From NCBI GenBank assembly GCA_937892925.1, contig CALBHX010000021.1:1-57566 (forward strand): 57,566 bases of DNA, written 5' to 3'. Below are positions 26,239 through 35,323 of the stretch, piece by piece (the stretch's first letter is position 1; each line of letters begins with the position of its first letter). The position numbers were made by a program, and so were the translations under genes. This DNA is from an uncultured Lentisphaeraceae bacterium (GTDB taxonomy: Bacteria; Verrucomicrobiota; Kiritimatiellia; RFP12; DVOR01). The notes beneath the pieces were generated by a model. It was not told the origin of the DNA, searched no databases, and was given only the letters and a program-made list of their open reading frames with translations.

Positions 26239-26913
26239 TTACTTCTTGGCGGCGGGCGCGGGAGCCGCAGCAGCCGCATCGTCCTTCTTCGCGCCAATCA
26301 CTTCAGGCTCGACAGAGGGAGCAGCGCCGTCATCAACGGGCGGAAGCTCGATCTCTTCGTCCGCGGCCACCACAGCGGCTACCACCGTGTCCTTATGCGT
26401 GGTCACATGATACTTGTCGCCCAGCGCAAGCTGAGAAGCCAACAGGGAATCCCCCACCTTAAGGCTGGAGACATCCACATCAAAGGATTCAACAATGTCG
26501 GAAGGCAGGCAGTCCACGTGAATGGCTCGAAGCTCTTGCTCCAACACACCGTTGGCATTCTTGACGCCGTCGGGGGTGCCAACGAGATTGATTGCAATTT
26601 CGACGCGGACGGTGTGGCTCATGTCCACTTCACCAAAGTCTACGTGGCTGACCTTGCCGGTCATGACATCGTGCTGGACTTCACGGAGAAGGGCGGAGAG
26701 CTTAGCGCCGCCGAGGTCGATGGAAACGAGGAGCTGGTCGCCATGGTGCGAACGCATGGTCATGTCGTAGGCGTGAGCATCCAACTCGATAAGAGTGGAT
26801 TCACCCGACATACGTTTCACGACACCCGGGATCTTTCCCGCGCGACGCAAACGACCGGCCGCCTTGGATCCCTGCTCGGTGCGCACAGAGGCGTTGAGTG
26901 TGATCTGATTCAT
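26239..26913 (-). CDS. rplY: Ribosomal protein bL25, long CTC form
   Basis: 224 aa. N-terminal 5S rRNA-binding domain (1-95; RTEQGSKAAGRLRRAGKIPGVV) plus the second TL5/CTC domain (95-185; VEIAINLVGTPDGVKNANGV, DIVESFDVDVSSLKVGDSL) and an Ala/Asp-rich tail. Lies between prs and pth, an order shared with many proteobacteria. Confidence 0.95.
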   Translation of the reverse strand: MNQITLNASVRTEQGSKAAGRLRRAGKIPGVVKRMSGESTLIELDAHAYDMTMRSHHGDQLLVSIDLGGAKLSALLREVQHDVMTGKVSHVDFGEVDMSHTVRVEIAINLVGTPDGVKNANGVLEQELRAIHVDCLPSDIVESFDVDVSSLKVGDSLLASQLALGDKYHVTTHKDTVVAAVVAADEEIELPPVDDGAAPSVEPEVIGAKKDDAAAAAPAPAAKK

Positions 26914-26955
26914 GGATATGATGTGTCCTTGGTTCTAAAACGTCCGTTTCAACCC

Positions 26956-27906
26956 TCACGACAAGCGGAAGAGCGAGGAGACGGACTGGTTGTTATGAAT
27001 GCGCGTAATCGCCTCAGCCAAAAGAGGAGCCACCGAGAGAATCTTGATCGAAGGCAAGCCCGCGATGGAATCGTCCAAGGGGATGGAATCGGTCGCAATC
27101 AGCTCTTCAATGAGCCCGTTATTGGCGCGCAGGCGGTCGATGCCCACCTGCGTGAGGGGGATGTGGGAGACCACGGCGCGCACACTGCGCGCACCGCGCG
27201 ACTTGAGGAGCTTTGCAGCTGCACAAAGCGTCCCGCAAGTGGTCGTCATATCATCCACCATGATCACGTCACAGCCATCGACGTCGCCGACGACGCTGAA
27301 CGCATCCACTTCCGCGGCACCCAAACGCTGTTTCGCCACGATGGCCAGGCCGGTGCCTAGCATCTGCGAATAAGCGTAAGCCGTCTTGACCCCGCCGGTA
27401 TCGGGTGAAACGACAAGCGGCTTAGCGAGCTTCATTTCGCGCAGGTATTTCACCATAACCGGCGCGGCGTGAAGGTGATCCACGGGAATATCGAAAAAGC
27501 CTTGAATCTGCTGGGCATGAAGATCCATGGTCAGCACGCGGTTGGCACCCGCGGCAACTAGGAGGTTGGCAACCAACTTGGCGGTAATGGGAACGCGCGG
27601 CTGATCTTTGCGATCCTGGCGCGCATAACCGAAATAGGGGAGCACGGCGGTGATGCGGTCGGCCGATCCGCGGCGGGCGGCATCAATCATGATGAGCAGC
27701 TCCATGAGCATTTCATTGGGCTGCTTGCAGATGGGCTGAACGAGGAAGAGATCCGCGCCGCGCACATTATCACTATATTTACACCAGGTTTCGCCGTCCG
27801 GGAAATGGCGAATATCCACCGCACCCAGCGACGTGCCGATGCACGCGGCGATCTTTTCGGCCAACGGCCGGTTTGCGGTTCCTGAAAACACCTGCAGGTT
27901 TTCCAT
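26956..27906 (-). CDS. prs: Ribose-phosphate pyrophosphokinase
   Basis: 316 aa. Makes PRPP from ribose 5-phosphate and ATP. Signatures: FPDGETWCKY, FGYARQDRKDQPR with the ATP-site residues, TMDLHAQQIQGFFD, and the PRPP loop VIMVDDMTTTCGT. Full-length. Its ATG lies three bases after the ispE stop, and its ribosome binding site GGAAGGA sits inside the last ispE codons, so the two may be coupled across the tRNA-Gln. Confidence 0.96.
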   Translation of the reverse strand: MENLQVFSGTANRPLAEKIAACIGTSLGAVDIRHFPDGETWCKYSDNVRGADLFLVQPICKQPNEMLMELLIMIDAARRGSADRITAVLPYFGYARQDRKDQPRVPITAKLVANLLVAAGANRVLTMDLHAQQIQGFFDIPVDHLHAAPVMVKYLREMKLAKPLVVSPDTGGVKTAYAYSQMLGTGLAIVAKQRLGAAEVDAFSVVGDVDGCDVIMVDDMTTTCGTLCAAAKLLKSRGARSVRAVVSHIPLTQVGIDRLRANNGLIEELIATDSIPLDDSIAGLPSIKILSVAPLLAEAITRIHNNQSVSSLFRLS

Positions 27907-27909
27907 CGT

Positions 27910-28902
27910 TCATCCTTCCGGTTCAGACGCAAAAGCAACGCATGATGGTTGCCCGACATGGATTCGAACCATGACTATGGGCGTCAAAGGCCCGTGTGCT
28001 GCCATTACACCATCGGGCAGCGTCTGTACACACGCCCGCCAACATCCGGCCAAAGCCGGGTGCGCGAGCACGCCTTCCCCTTCCTCGCGAGATCGGACCA
28101 GCCCGAATACCGTCGCACCGCTGCCGCAGAGGGTTACACCCCGGCAGCCCGCCGCCCGAAGCGCATCAGCGGTTTGGGCGACCGCGCGGAACAGCCCAAA
28201 ACAGGAGGCCCCCAGGTCATTAACTAGGCAATGCGCCACCTGCTCGAACGTTCCCGCTCGAAGAGATAGGCATATAGTATCGCACAAGCGATCGTCTGCT
28301 GTCAATCCAAAATCTTCGGACGGGCGCGGCCGCCGATCGAAGGCATGATAAACCTCGGAGGTTGGACAATGAACGCCGGGGTTAGCAAGCACCAGCCAGA
28401 GCGGGCGGGCTCCGATACGGAGCCGTTCAACCTGTTCGCCGCGCCCGCGCATCCGAACGAGACCATCTGCCAGAAAAAGGGGCACATCAGAGCCCAGCCC
28501 GGCGCCGATCTCCCGCAGCACAGCCGCGTCCAGTCCAAGCCCCCAGAGCGTGTTTATACCCATGAGAACAGCCGCGGCATCGGAGCTGCCGCCGCCCAGA
28601 CCGCCGCCCAGAGGAATCCGTTTGTAAAGGCGTATACGCGTAGGCAGGGGACGCTGCGCAATTCGCTCCAGAGCACGGAGCGCACGGAACGCCAGGTTGG
28701 CTTCAGGGTTAGCCGGAAGGGCGGCGAGTTCAACACCGGGTTCTGGGATCAGCTCAAGCGTGGTTTCATCCGCACGATCAAGCGAAACCTTATCTGCCAG
28801 GGAAAGCGGAACAACGATGGAATCCAGCGCATGAAACCCGTCTGGGCGGGCGTCAAACACGCGGAGTGTGAGATTGACTTTGGCTGGAGCATGAAGAATC
28901 AT
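27910..28902 (-). CDS. ispE: 4-diphosphocytidyl-2-C-methylerythritol kinase
   Basis: 330 codons. GHMP kinase of the MEP isoprenoid pathway: APAKVNLTLRV at the start, the ATP loop PLGGGLGGGSSDAA (about 96-109), GLGSDVPLFL and the late GCRGVTLCGSGATVFG motif. A normal IspE would end near residue 293 (WRACVQT). Here no stop comes before the tRNA-Gln, and the frame continues through it (residues about 295-319) to a TGA at 27910, adding some 37 residues. The start lies only eight bases after a TATAAT, so the message may be leaderless. Confidence 0.88.
   Translation of the reverse strand: MILHAPAKVNLTLRVFDARPDGFHALDSIVVPLSLADKVSLDRADETTLELIPEPGVELAALPANPEANLAFRALRALERIAQRPLPTRIRLYKRIPLGGGLGGGSSDAAAVLMGINTLWGLGLDAAVLREIGAGLGSDVPLFLADGLVRMRGRGEQVERLRIGARPLWLVLANPGVHCPTSEVYHAFDRRPRPSEDFGLTADDRLCDTICLSLRAGTFEQVAHCLVNDLGASCFGLFRAVAQTADALRAAGCRGVTLCGSGATVFGLVRSREEGEGVLAHPALAGCWRACVQTLPDGVMAAHGPLTPIVMVRIHVGQPSCVAFASEPEG
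27946..28019 (-). tRNA. tRNA-Gln (UUG)
   Basis: Full cloverleaf on the minus strand. Seven-base acceptor stem TGCCCGA / TCGGGCA, D arm GTG-CAC, anticodon loop CTTTGAC (anticodon TTG, positions about 27985-27987), T arm CATGG-TTCGAAT-CCATG, discriminator A and an encoded CCA (27948-27946). It stands between ispE and prs, a position also used by tRNA-Gln in Pseudomonas. The ispE frame stays open through the whole gene. Confidence 0.95.
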
Positions 28903-29228
28903 GGCGCGGTATTATACATCCTTTACTCGAAATATGCGTCTTTCGTTCCAAGCCGATGAGCGGCAGAACAAAAGCGAATGGCGGATACAGAGCATGCCGG
29001 ACTTGCCGCCGCACGATCCGTTCCCGGCAGATCGCTTTTCGGAGCCAGCGTAGACAGCACAAACAACGATCAAGACAAACGTCTGCCCCCATACCCGATC
29101 CGAGGGCAACCCGCCCAGGATGTTCTCAAGGCCGAAGCAGTTTCGCAGAAAGTCGGCAAGACGGGTTCAACAGGCGCCCCCCCCCCGAGGAATAGCTCGG
29201 GCCTAGCTGCCGAAACGTGCGGGTTCAC
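28903..29228. other. Divergent intergenic stretch ispE/carB
   Basis: Gene-free. It holds the ispE -10 at one end and the carB promoter at the other. In between: a nine-C tract (29177-29185) followed by a CCCGAG / CTCGGG hairpin (about 29182-29200). Small open frames here look like chance. Confidence 0.4.
28911..28916 (-). promoter_or_regulatory. ispE: -10 element of ispE, possibly leaderless
   Basis: TATAAT on the minus strand ends eight bases before the ispE ATG, which would place the transcription start at or within a base or two of the start codon. The -35 is not clear. Confidence 0.45.
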
Positions 29229-29257
29229 TTGCGGAGGGTAAAGGGCTTTGCTAGACT
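29229..29257 (+). promoter_or_regulatory. carB promoter
   Basis: TTGCGG (29229-29234), 17-base spacer, TAGACT (29252-29257), giving a leader of about 67 bases before the carB ATG. Confidence 0.55.
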
Positions 29258-29330
29258 GTCTCTCCGGTTTACAACAATGGTTTGGTTTGCGGCGCAATTC
29301 GCGCACGCTTAAGAATAAAAGGCAGGGATT

Positions 29331-32300
29331 ATGCAGCGTTCAGACATTAAGAAGGTGCTGATCATCGGATCGGGGCCGATTGTGATCGGGCAGGCGTGCG
29401 AGTTTGACTATTCCGGTACGCAGGCTTGCAAGGCGCTGCGGGCGCTGGGATATCAGATTGTGTTGGTCAACTCGAACCCGGCCACGATTATGACCGATCC
29501 GGCCATGGCAGACGCTACATATATCGAGCCGCTGAACCTGCACCGACTGGAACAAATCATTGCCAAAGAGCGGCCGGATGCGATTCTGCCAAACCTGGGT
29601 GGGCAGACGGGGCTGAACATGTCCTCGGCACTGGCCAAAGCCGGGATTCTGGATAAATACGGCGTCATGGTCATTGGCGTAAACCTGGAAGCCATTGAGC
29701 GCGGCGAAGACCGTGATATCTTCAAGCACACCATGCAGCAGCTCGGCATCGAAACGCCGCGTTCGGGTATTGCCAACAGCGTAGCCGAGGCCGAACAAAT
29801 CGCTGAAGAAATCGGCTTTCCAATGGTCATCCGCCCGGCATACACCATGGGCGGCGCCGGCGGCGGGTTTGTCTACAATATTGAAGAGCTCCGAACCATT
29901 GCCCGAAAGGGTCTGGATCTCTCCATGACGCACCAGATTCTAGTGGAAGAATCCATTAAGGGCTGGGAAGAACTGGAAATTGAAGTGGTGCGTGACGCAA
30001 AGAACCAGATGGTGTGCGTCTGTACCATTGAGAACATTGACCCGGTGGGCGTGCATACGGGCGACTCCTTCTGCGCCGCGCCGATGCTCACGATTGAACA
30101 GCCGCTCATTGACCGCCTAACCAAGATGGCCTTCAGCATCGTTGAAGCCATCGGCGTGATCGGCGGCACCAACGTACAGTTCGCGCACGATCCAAAGTCC
30201 GGGCGCGTGGTCATCATTGAGATCAACCCCCGCACCTCGCGCTCCTCCGCGCTGGCCTCCAAAGCCACCGGGTTCCCCATTGCGCTGGTTTCCGCCAAGC
30301 TCGCTGCCGGCATGACGCTGGACGAGCTGCCCTATTGGCGCGATGGCTCATTGGAAAAGTATACCCCCTCCGGCGATTACGTGGTGCTTAAGTTCGCACG
30401 CTGGGCATTCGAAAAGTTCCGCGCCGTAGAGGACAAGCTCGGCACGCAGATGAAGGCCGTCGGCGAAGTGATGAGTATCGGCAAAACCTATAAGGAAGCT
30501 TTGCAGAAAGCCATCCGCGGGCTAGAAAAAGGGCGTTACGGCTTGGGCTGGGTGGGGTTCGAAAAGTATTCCCTCAAGGAATTGCTGGACAAACTGCGCA
30601 CACCCAGCAGCGAAACGCACTTCATCATGTATGAGGCGCTCCGCAAAGGCGCCACCGATGAACAAATCTTCGAAGCATGCGCCGTCAAGGCCTATTTTGT
30701 GCAGCAAATGCGCGAGTTGGTAGAGCTGGAAGAGAAGATTCTGGCTCATAAAGGCGGACTGCCGCCGGATAATCTGCTCCTGCAGGCCAAGCGCGATGGA
30801 TTCGCCGACCGTTATCTCTCCAAACTCTTAGGTATCCGCGAGAAAACGATCCGTGAACGGCGCGAAGCGCTGGGCTGCACCGAAGGGTGGCACCCCGTCC
30901 CGGTGAGCGGCGTAGAAAACAAAGAATATTATTACTCCACCTACAACGCTGGCGATGAATTGAAGCTGGATCACAACCCGAAGAAGGTGATGATTCTCGG
31001 CGGCGGCCCGAACCGAATCGGGCAGGGTATTGAGTTTGACTACTGCTGCTGCCATGCGGCCTTCACCCTCCGCGCCATGGGCTACGAAACCGTCATGGTC
31101 AACTGTAACCCCGAAACCGTCTCAACAGACTACGACACCTCCGACAGACTTTACTTTGAGCCTGTTACCGTTGAGGACGTTCTGCAGATTTACCGTAAAG
31201 AAAACCCCCTGGGCATCATCGTACAATTCGGCGGGCAGACCCCCTTGAACATTGCCCGCGAGCTTTCGGACGCCGGATGCCGGATTTTGGGCACATCCAT
31301 CGATTCCATTGACGTGGCCGAAGACCGAGACCTCTTCCGCCACATGATGGAGAAGCTGAACATCCCGATGCCCGAAAGCGGCATGGCCATCAACATTGAC
31401 GAAGCCATCGATGTGGCCAACCGCATCGGTTACCCGTTGATGATCCGCCCCTCGTTCGTGCTAGGCGGGCGCGGCATGGAAGTGATTTATGATGAACCCA
31501 TGCTCCGGGAATATGTGGCCAAAGCCGTGGGCGTAACAGAAGACCGCCCGTTGCTGCTCGACCGCTTCCTGCAGCACGCGCTGGAATGCGAGGCCGATGC
31601 CGTCAGCAACGGCGAAGACGTTTTCATTCCTGCCGTGATGGAACACGTGGAGCTTGCCGGCGTTCACTCCGGCGACTCGGCCTGTATCATCCCCTCGGCC
31701 AATATTCCTGCCGACTGCCTGGCCACCATCAAAGATTACACCCAGAAGATCGCCAAAGCACTCAAGGTCTGCGGCCTGATGAATATGCAGTATGCCATTG
31801 AAAACGGCAAAGTATACGTCTTGGAAGCCAACCCGCGCGCCTCGCGTACGGTGCCTCTGGTTTCCAAGGTCTGCGCCATTCAGATGGCCTCGGCCGCCAC
31901 GCGTCTGATGTTGGGTGAGCCGATGGAGGCCATCGGCCTGCGCCATGGAATCATCCCCTACTACGGCGCCAAAGAAGCCGTCTGCCCCTTCGACAAATTC
32001 CCGGAAGTCGACCCCGTGCTCGGCCCGGAGATGCGTTCCACCGGCGAGGTGCTGGGCTTAGCCCGCAATCCGGCCATTGCTTTCTGCAAAAGCCAGGAAG
32101 CCGCCGGAGCACCCCTGCCCGAAAAGGGCGCGGTGCTCGCCTCCCTCTCCGTCAAAAACGAAGAGTCTGCGCAGGCACTCAAGGCGTTTGCCGACCTTGG
32201 ATTCAAACTTTATGCCACACCGGGCACCAAACGTTTCCTTGACGAACATGGCATCGCAAGCGAATCCGTGGCGAAGATCGGCCGCGGACGCCCCAACGTG

Positions 32301-32540
32301 CTAGATTTGATCCTCAACAAGCAAGTGGATCTCGTCATCAATACGCCGAGCCCTCGGCGCGATGCCTTGGCCGATGGCTCTTCCATCCGCAAAGCCGCGC
32401 TTAAATATCGTGTGCCTTACATGACCACCTTGGCCGCCGCAGAGATGGCCGTCAAGGGCATTGCCGCCACGCGCTCGGAAGGCTCCGGCGAGGTGGAATC
32501 CATTCAGGAATACCACGCATCCATCCGCTACACGGACTAA
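29331..32540 (+). CDS. carB: Carbamoyl-phosphate synthase large subunit
   Basis: 1069 aa, full length (E. coli 1073). Makes carbamoyl phosphate for pyrimidines and arginine. Two ATP-grasp halves: the first opens KKVLIIGSGPIVIGQACEFDY and has RPAYTMGGAGGG; the second opens KVMILGGGPNRIGQGIEFDY with RPSFVLGGRGMEV. The C-terminal MGS-like regulatory domain (about 940-1069) contains KLYATPGTKRFLDEHGI and VINTPSPRRDALADGS. Ribosome binding site GGCAGGGA. carA is not next to it, which is uncommon but seen in several phyla. A terminator follows. Confidence 0.97.
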   Translation: MQRSDIKKVLIIGSGPIVIGQACEFDYSGTQACKALRALGYQIVLVNSNPATIMTDPAMADATYIEPLNLHRLEQIIAKERPDAILPNLGGQTGLNMSSALAKAGILDKYGVMVIGVNLEAIERGEDRDIFKHTMQQLGIETPRSGIANSVAEAEQIAEEIGFPMVIRPAYTMGGAGGGFVYNIEELRTIARKGLDLSMTHQILVEESIKGWEELEIEVVRDAKNQMVCVCTIENIDPVGVHTGDSFCAAPMLTIEQPLIDRLTKMAFSIVEAIGVIGGTNVQFAHDPKSGRVVIIEINPRTSRSSALASKATGFPIALVSAKLAAGMTLDELPYWRDGSLEKYTPSGDYVVLKFARWAFEKFRAVEDKLGTQMKAVGEVMSIGKTYKEALQKAIRGLEKGRYGLGWVGFEKYSLKELLDKLRTPSSETHFIMYEALRKGATDEQIFEACAVKAYFVQQMRELVELEEKILAHKGGLPPDNLLLQAKRDGFADRYLSKLLGIREKTIRERREALGCTEGWHPVPVSGVENKEYYYSTYNAGDELKLDHNPKKVMILGGGPNRIGQGIEFDYCCCHAAFTLRAMGYETVMVNCNPETVSTDYDTSDRLYFEPVTVEDVLQIYRKENPLGIIVQFGGQTPLNIARELSDAGCRILGTSIDSIDVAEDRDLFRHMMEKLNIPMPESGMAINIDEAIDVANRIGYPLMIRPSFVLGGRGMEVIYDEPMLREYVAKAVGVTEDRPLLLDRFLQHALECEADAVSNGEDVFIPAVMEHVELAGVHSGDSACIIPSANIPADCLATIKDYTQKIAKALKVCGLMNMQYAIENGKVYVLEANPRASRTVPLVSKVCAIQMASAATRLMLGEPMEAIGLRHGIIPYYGAKEAVCPFDKFPEVDPVLGPEMRSTGEVLGLARNPAIAFCKSQEAAGAPLPEKGAVLASLSVKNEESAQALKAFADLGFKLYATPGTKRFLDEHGIASESVAKIGRGRPNVLDLILNKQVDLVINTPSPRRDALADGSSIRKAALKYRVPYMTTLAAAEMAVKGIAATRSEGSGEVESIQEYHASIRYTD

Positions 32541-32586
32541 CCCCGCATACGCGGTGCGAAGCGCCGGATTCTTCCCGGAGAGCCAT

Positions 32587-32626
32587 GACGCGAAGCCTAA
32601 ACTTTCAGGCTTCGCGTCTTCTTTTT
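32587..32626 (+). terminator. Terminator after carB
   Basis: Perfect 12-bp stem (32587-32598 with 32607-32618), eight-base loop, then TTCTTTTT. Confidence 0.92.
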
Positions 32627-32668
32627 ACCGCCTCATCCGCTGCGGCACATCTCACAAAACTCAACCGC

Positions 32669-33043
32669 TCAAGCCTCCCAAAGGCCGTGTAAATTGCAAT
32701 ACGCATAAACGGCTTCCACTTCATCGCCGGTATAAAGCGCAAAACAGGCCTCGGGTTTTTCTCCTGAATGCAGCCTCTTACACTGAAATCCCTGGCGCGT
32801 CTGAAGCGCGATCCACACGATGAAATGTTCCGACGCCATAGGATGCGCCGCGGCTCCAACCGAAACATGCACCAACCCCGCTCGAACGGTCCAAACCGGA
32901 ACATGCTTTTCATGGGCAGCATCCACAGAGCCGGGAATCAGTTCCGTCATCGCTTCCCCACAGCACGCCACCTCCATGCCGCTGTCTTTAACCTTTGTCA
33001 CGATATTGCCGCACGTCTTGCACTGATAAAACCGTTGTTTCAT
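32669..33043 (-). CDS. dfx: Desulfoferrodoxin (2Fe superoxide reductase)
   Basis: 124 aa. Reduces superoxide to peroxide in anaerobes. N-terminal desulforedoxin knot with C8, C11, C27 and C28 (CKTCGN and ACCGEAM). The catalytic Fe(His)4Cys site is complete: H47 in EKHVPVW, H67 and H73 in HPMASEHFIVW, C116 and H119 in CNLHGLW. Start at 33043 follows a very strong ribosome binding site (AGAGGAGGAAG). Standalone gene, convergent with carB. Confidence 0.93.
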   Translation of the reverse strand: MKQRFYQCKTCGNIVTKVKDSGMEVACCGEAMTELIPGSVDAAHEKHVPVWTVRAGLVHVSVGAAAHPMASEHFIVWIALQTRQGFQCKRLHSGEKPEACFALYTGDEVEAVYAYCNLHGLWEA

Positions 33044-33364
33044 TTTCTTCCTCCTCTTCTTTTGTTGTTCATGAATGAACCCATTATACAGAAGAACGCC
33101 CGCGTCTTGTTCCGAGACCGGGAAGCCGGCCTCGGACAACCCCTCACCCCGGCTCATCCCCGTTTCGGTTTAATCCGCCCCTGCCGCACCTTCCAACCCA
33201 TTCGAAATGAAAACATGAACCCCTGACCTCGACCCGTTACCGCTCACCCAAGCGAACCCTGCAAAACGGAACCGTTCAAACGCACCGCAGAAACATACCA
33301 TATGCCCCAAGAAAAAAAACTCCGGGGCGAAACCGAGACAGCATCGGCAACCGAGCGAACAGCC
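33044..33364. other. Gene-free stretch upstream of dfx
   Basis: About 320 bases between dfx and the 652-aa unknown gene. I see no clear gene, terminator or promoter pair beyond an A/T-rich stretch near 33075-33090 that could serve dfx. Confidence 0.3.
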
Positions 33365-35323
33365 TCACAAGTCAATGTAGTCGCGCAGTTGGCAGGCGAG
33401 CGCGTGGACATTGACCGCATCCAGCCGTTTGAGCACGCATTCCCACCGGTAGGCAATTGAACCATTGACATCCCGCGGACGGTCGCGGAAAAGCGCGTTA
33501 AACCCCTCCCGCTGATCGCGGTAAATCCGCTGAATGCGGGCGAACTCTTCCTCGAAACCAACGACAAACCGTTCGGCAGCGCGGGGAAAGTCAGGAATAA
33601 ACGGCTTGCGCCGATTGACAGCAGCGGCATAGTCGGCAATCGTCTCGGCATAAGGGCGGGCATAGTTTGTGAACGAACCGGTAGGCTCCGAAAGAATCAG
33701 GTCTACCGGAAGGTGTTCAGAATTGAGTGCAATCACTTCATCGCCATCATCAAAGATGGTTTTCCCGCCTTCAATCGCTGCGCGGCCAACAATCAGATTC
33801 GGAGCGGCAGCCTGCCCGAGAAGGGCGAATAATGCGTCCGAGAAAGCCTGCGATGCGTAGAGATGATCAGGGATTTTATCGGTGGCATAGCCGGAAATGT
33901 AATCGCGCTCAAAATAAGCCGTCCAGACATTCTGAACGTTGGCGCCATCGCGCACGGCCTCACGGAAGGTGCGCGGCATCATGATCGCGGGCAGGCGCAT
34001 CCCAAGCTGTCGGGCGCCCAACCGGCGATCCATCACATAATCGGTGTAGTCCTCGGCCTCAATCATGGCTTGAAGCAGGGGCTTCCCTTCGGCAAGGTGG
34101 GAAGCCACCGTCCAACGCTGAATACGGATAATCTTCACCTGCGGGCGGGGGCGGTGCCGCTCCTTCATCTCCACAATATAAACGAATGCGCGCGGTCCCT
34201 GCCCAGTACGCCCGGAAAGCGATCGGCGGGTGCGCCCAATGTTGACATACTCAATCTGCGAGTATTCACGGATATAGTTAAAGAGAATGGCGCGGGCACG
34301 GTGATCACACAGACGCTGCAGCTGAGCGTCTTCGGGATGGGCATCCGCTTCCGCAAAAATCGGATCAAAAAAGATTTTTCCGCCCTCAACGCGTCCCCCG
34401 GGCAGCCATTCGATCTGCATGAAGAACTCCGGAGAGAGCCCCTCGATTACAGCGGTTACGCCGGTTTCGTTGGCTTTCTGAATAAGCGCCTGAGAAAGAT
34501 GTTTCCGCCATTCGGGGTCATTGGGGTCATCCTGACGGAGGCTGGGCTCTTTCACGGCCTGTTCGAACGCAGCCAAAAGTGAGGCATAGGCAGCTCGAAG
34601 CGCATCATCTGAAAGCTCGGCAAAAGGCTGGGAGGCAAATTGCTCCACGGAGAGCGCCCCCCGCGGAAGAAAGTCGATCTCCGGATTGCCGAAACGATTG
34701 CGCCCCTGCAGGTTTTTCTGGATTTCGAGCAGCAGAGAGCGCAGCTCAGGCGTTGGGAGAGCACCCAGGGAACGAAAGGAGCCAAGCGTCAGGAAACGCG
34801 TACCGGTGAGATGGTTATAGTAGTAAATGGCGCGGCCGCCGATCCCAACGCGGGCATCTTCAATCAATACGCGGATTTCTTCCTCAAAGCGGGGAACCGG
34901 CGCCATGCGCCAGGCTTCACCGCGTTCGCGAAGGGCATCGCGGACATTTTTATTTTGAATATTCAGGTAGCGGATACGCCGCTTGGAGACATAATGCTGC
35001 AGGAACTCATCCCCGCGGATGGCCAGCGCCATGTTGTTGGGGTCTGGGCGAATGAGCGCGTAGTTTTCATCAAAGAGCAAATCCACACTCTCGGCCATTT
35101 CGGCCTCGACCTCTTCCGGTGTGAGCGGAGGATCTCCGCCTTCACGGCGGCGGGCGTTGAGCGCATCAATAAAAGCCAAGCGCTGCATGGCATGGATGCC
35201 GCGCAGCGTTACAAGACCCGGCGTGCGGAGAAAGACGGTGCCGATGCGTGTGGCGAGGGCGCCGCTGGCATCCCGCGAGAAAATCTTCGGCCCCAACGTC
35301 AGGACACCGCCGGAGAAGCTCAT
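33365..35323 (-). CDS. Large soluble protein of unknown function, coupled to folD
   Basis: 652 aa; I do not recognise the family. No signal peptide or membrane segment. It is rich in Arg, Glu and aromatic residues, with helical stretches (TPEEVEAEMAESVDLLFDE) and an ordered C-terminal part that has IEGGKTIFDDGDEVI, LPVDLILSEPTGSFTNYARP and RWECVLKRL. The Gly/Asp-rich GGKTIFDDGDEV segment looks like a ligand or active-site loop. It overlaps the folD stop by four bases (ATGA), so the two are co-translated; a role near one-carbon metabolism is only a guess. Codon use matches its neighbours. Confidence 0.8.
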   Translation of the reverse strand: MSFSGGVLTLGPKIFSRDASGALATRIGTVFLRTPGLVTLRGIHAMQRLAFIDALNARRREGGDPPLTPEEVEAEMAESVDLLFDENYALIRPDPNNMALAIRGDEFLQHYVSKRRIRYLNIQNKNVRDALRERGEAWRMAPVPRFEEEIRVLIEDARVGIGGRAIYYYNHLTGTRFLTLGSFRSLGALPTPELRSLLLEIQKNLQGRNRFGNPEIDFLPRGALSVEQFASQPFAELSDDALRAAYASLLAAFEQAVKEPSLRQDDPNDPEWRKHLSQALIQKANETGVTAVIEGLSPEFFMQIEWLPGGRVEGGKIFFDPIFAEADAHPEDAQLQRLCDHRARAILFNYIREYSQIEYVNIGRTRRSLSGRTGQGPRAFVYIVEMKERHRPRPQVKIIRIQRWTVASHLAEGKPLLQAMIEAEDYTDYVMDRRLGARQLGMRLPAIMMPRTFREAVRDGANVQNVWTAYFERDYISGYATDKIPDHLYASQAFSDALFALLGQAAAPNLIVGRAAIEGGKTIFDDGDEVIALNSEHLPVDLILSEPTGSFTNYARPYAETIADYAAAVNRRKPFIPDFPRAAERFVVGFEEEFARIQRIYRDQREGFNALFRDRPRDVNGSIAYRWECVLKRLDAVNVHALACQLRDYIDL

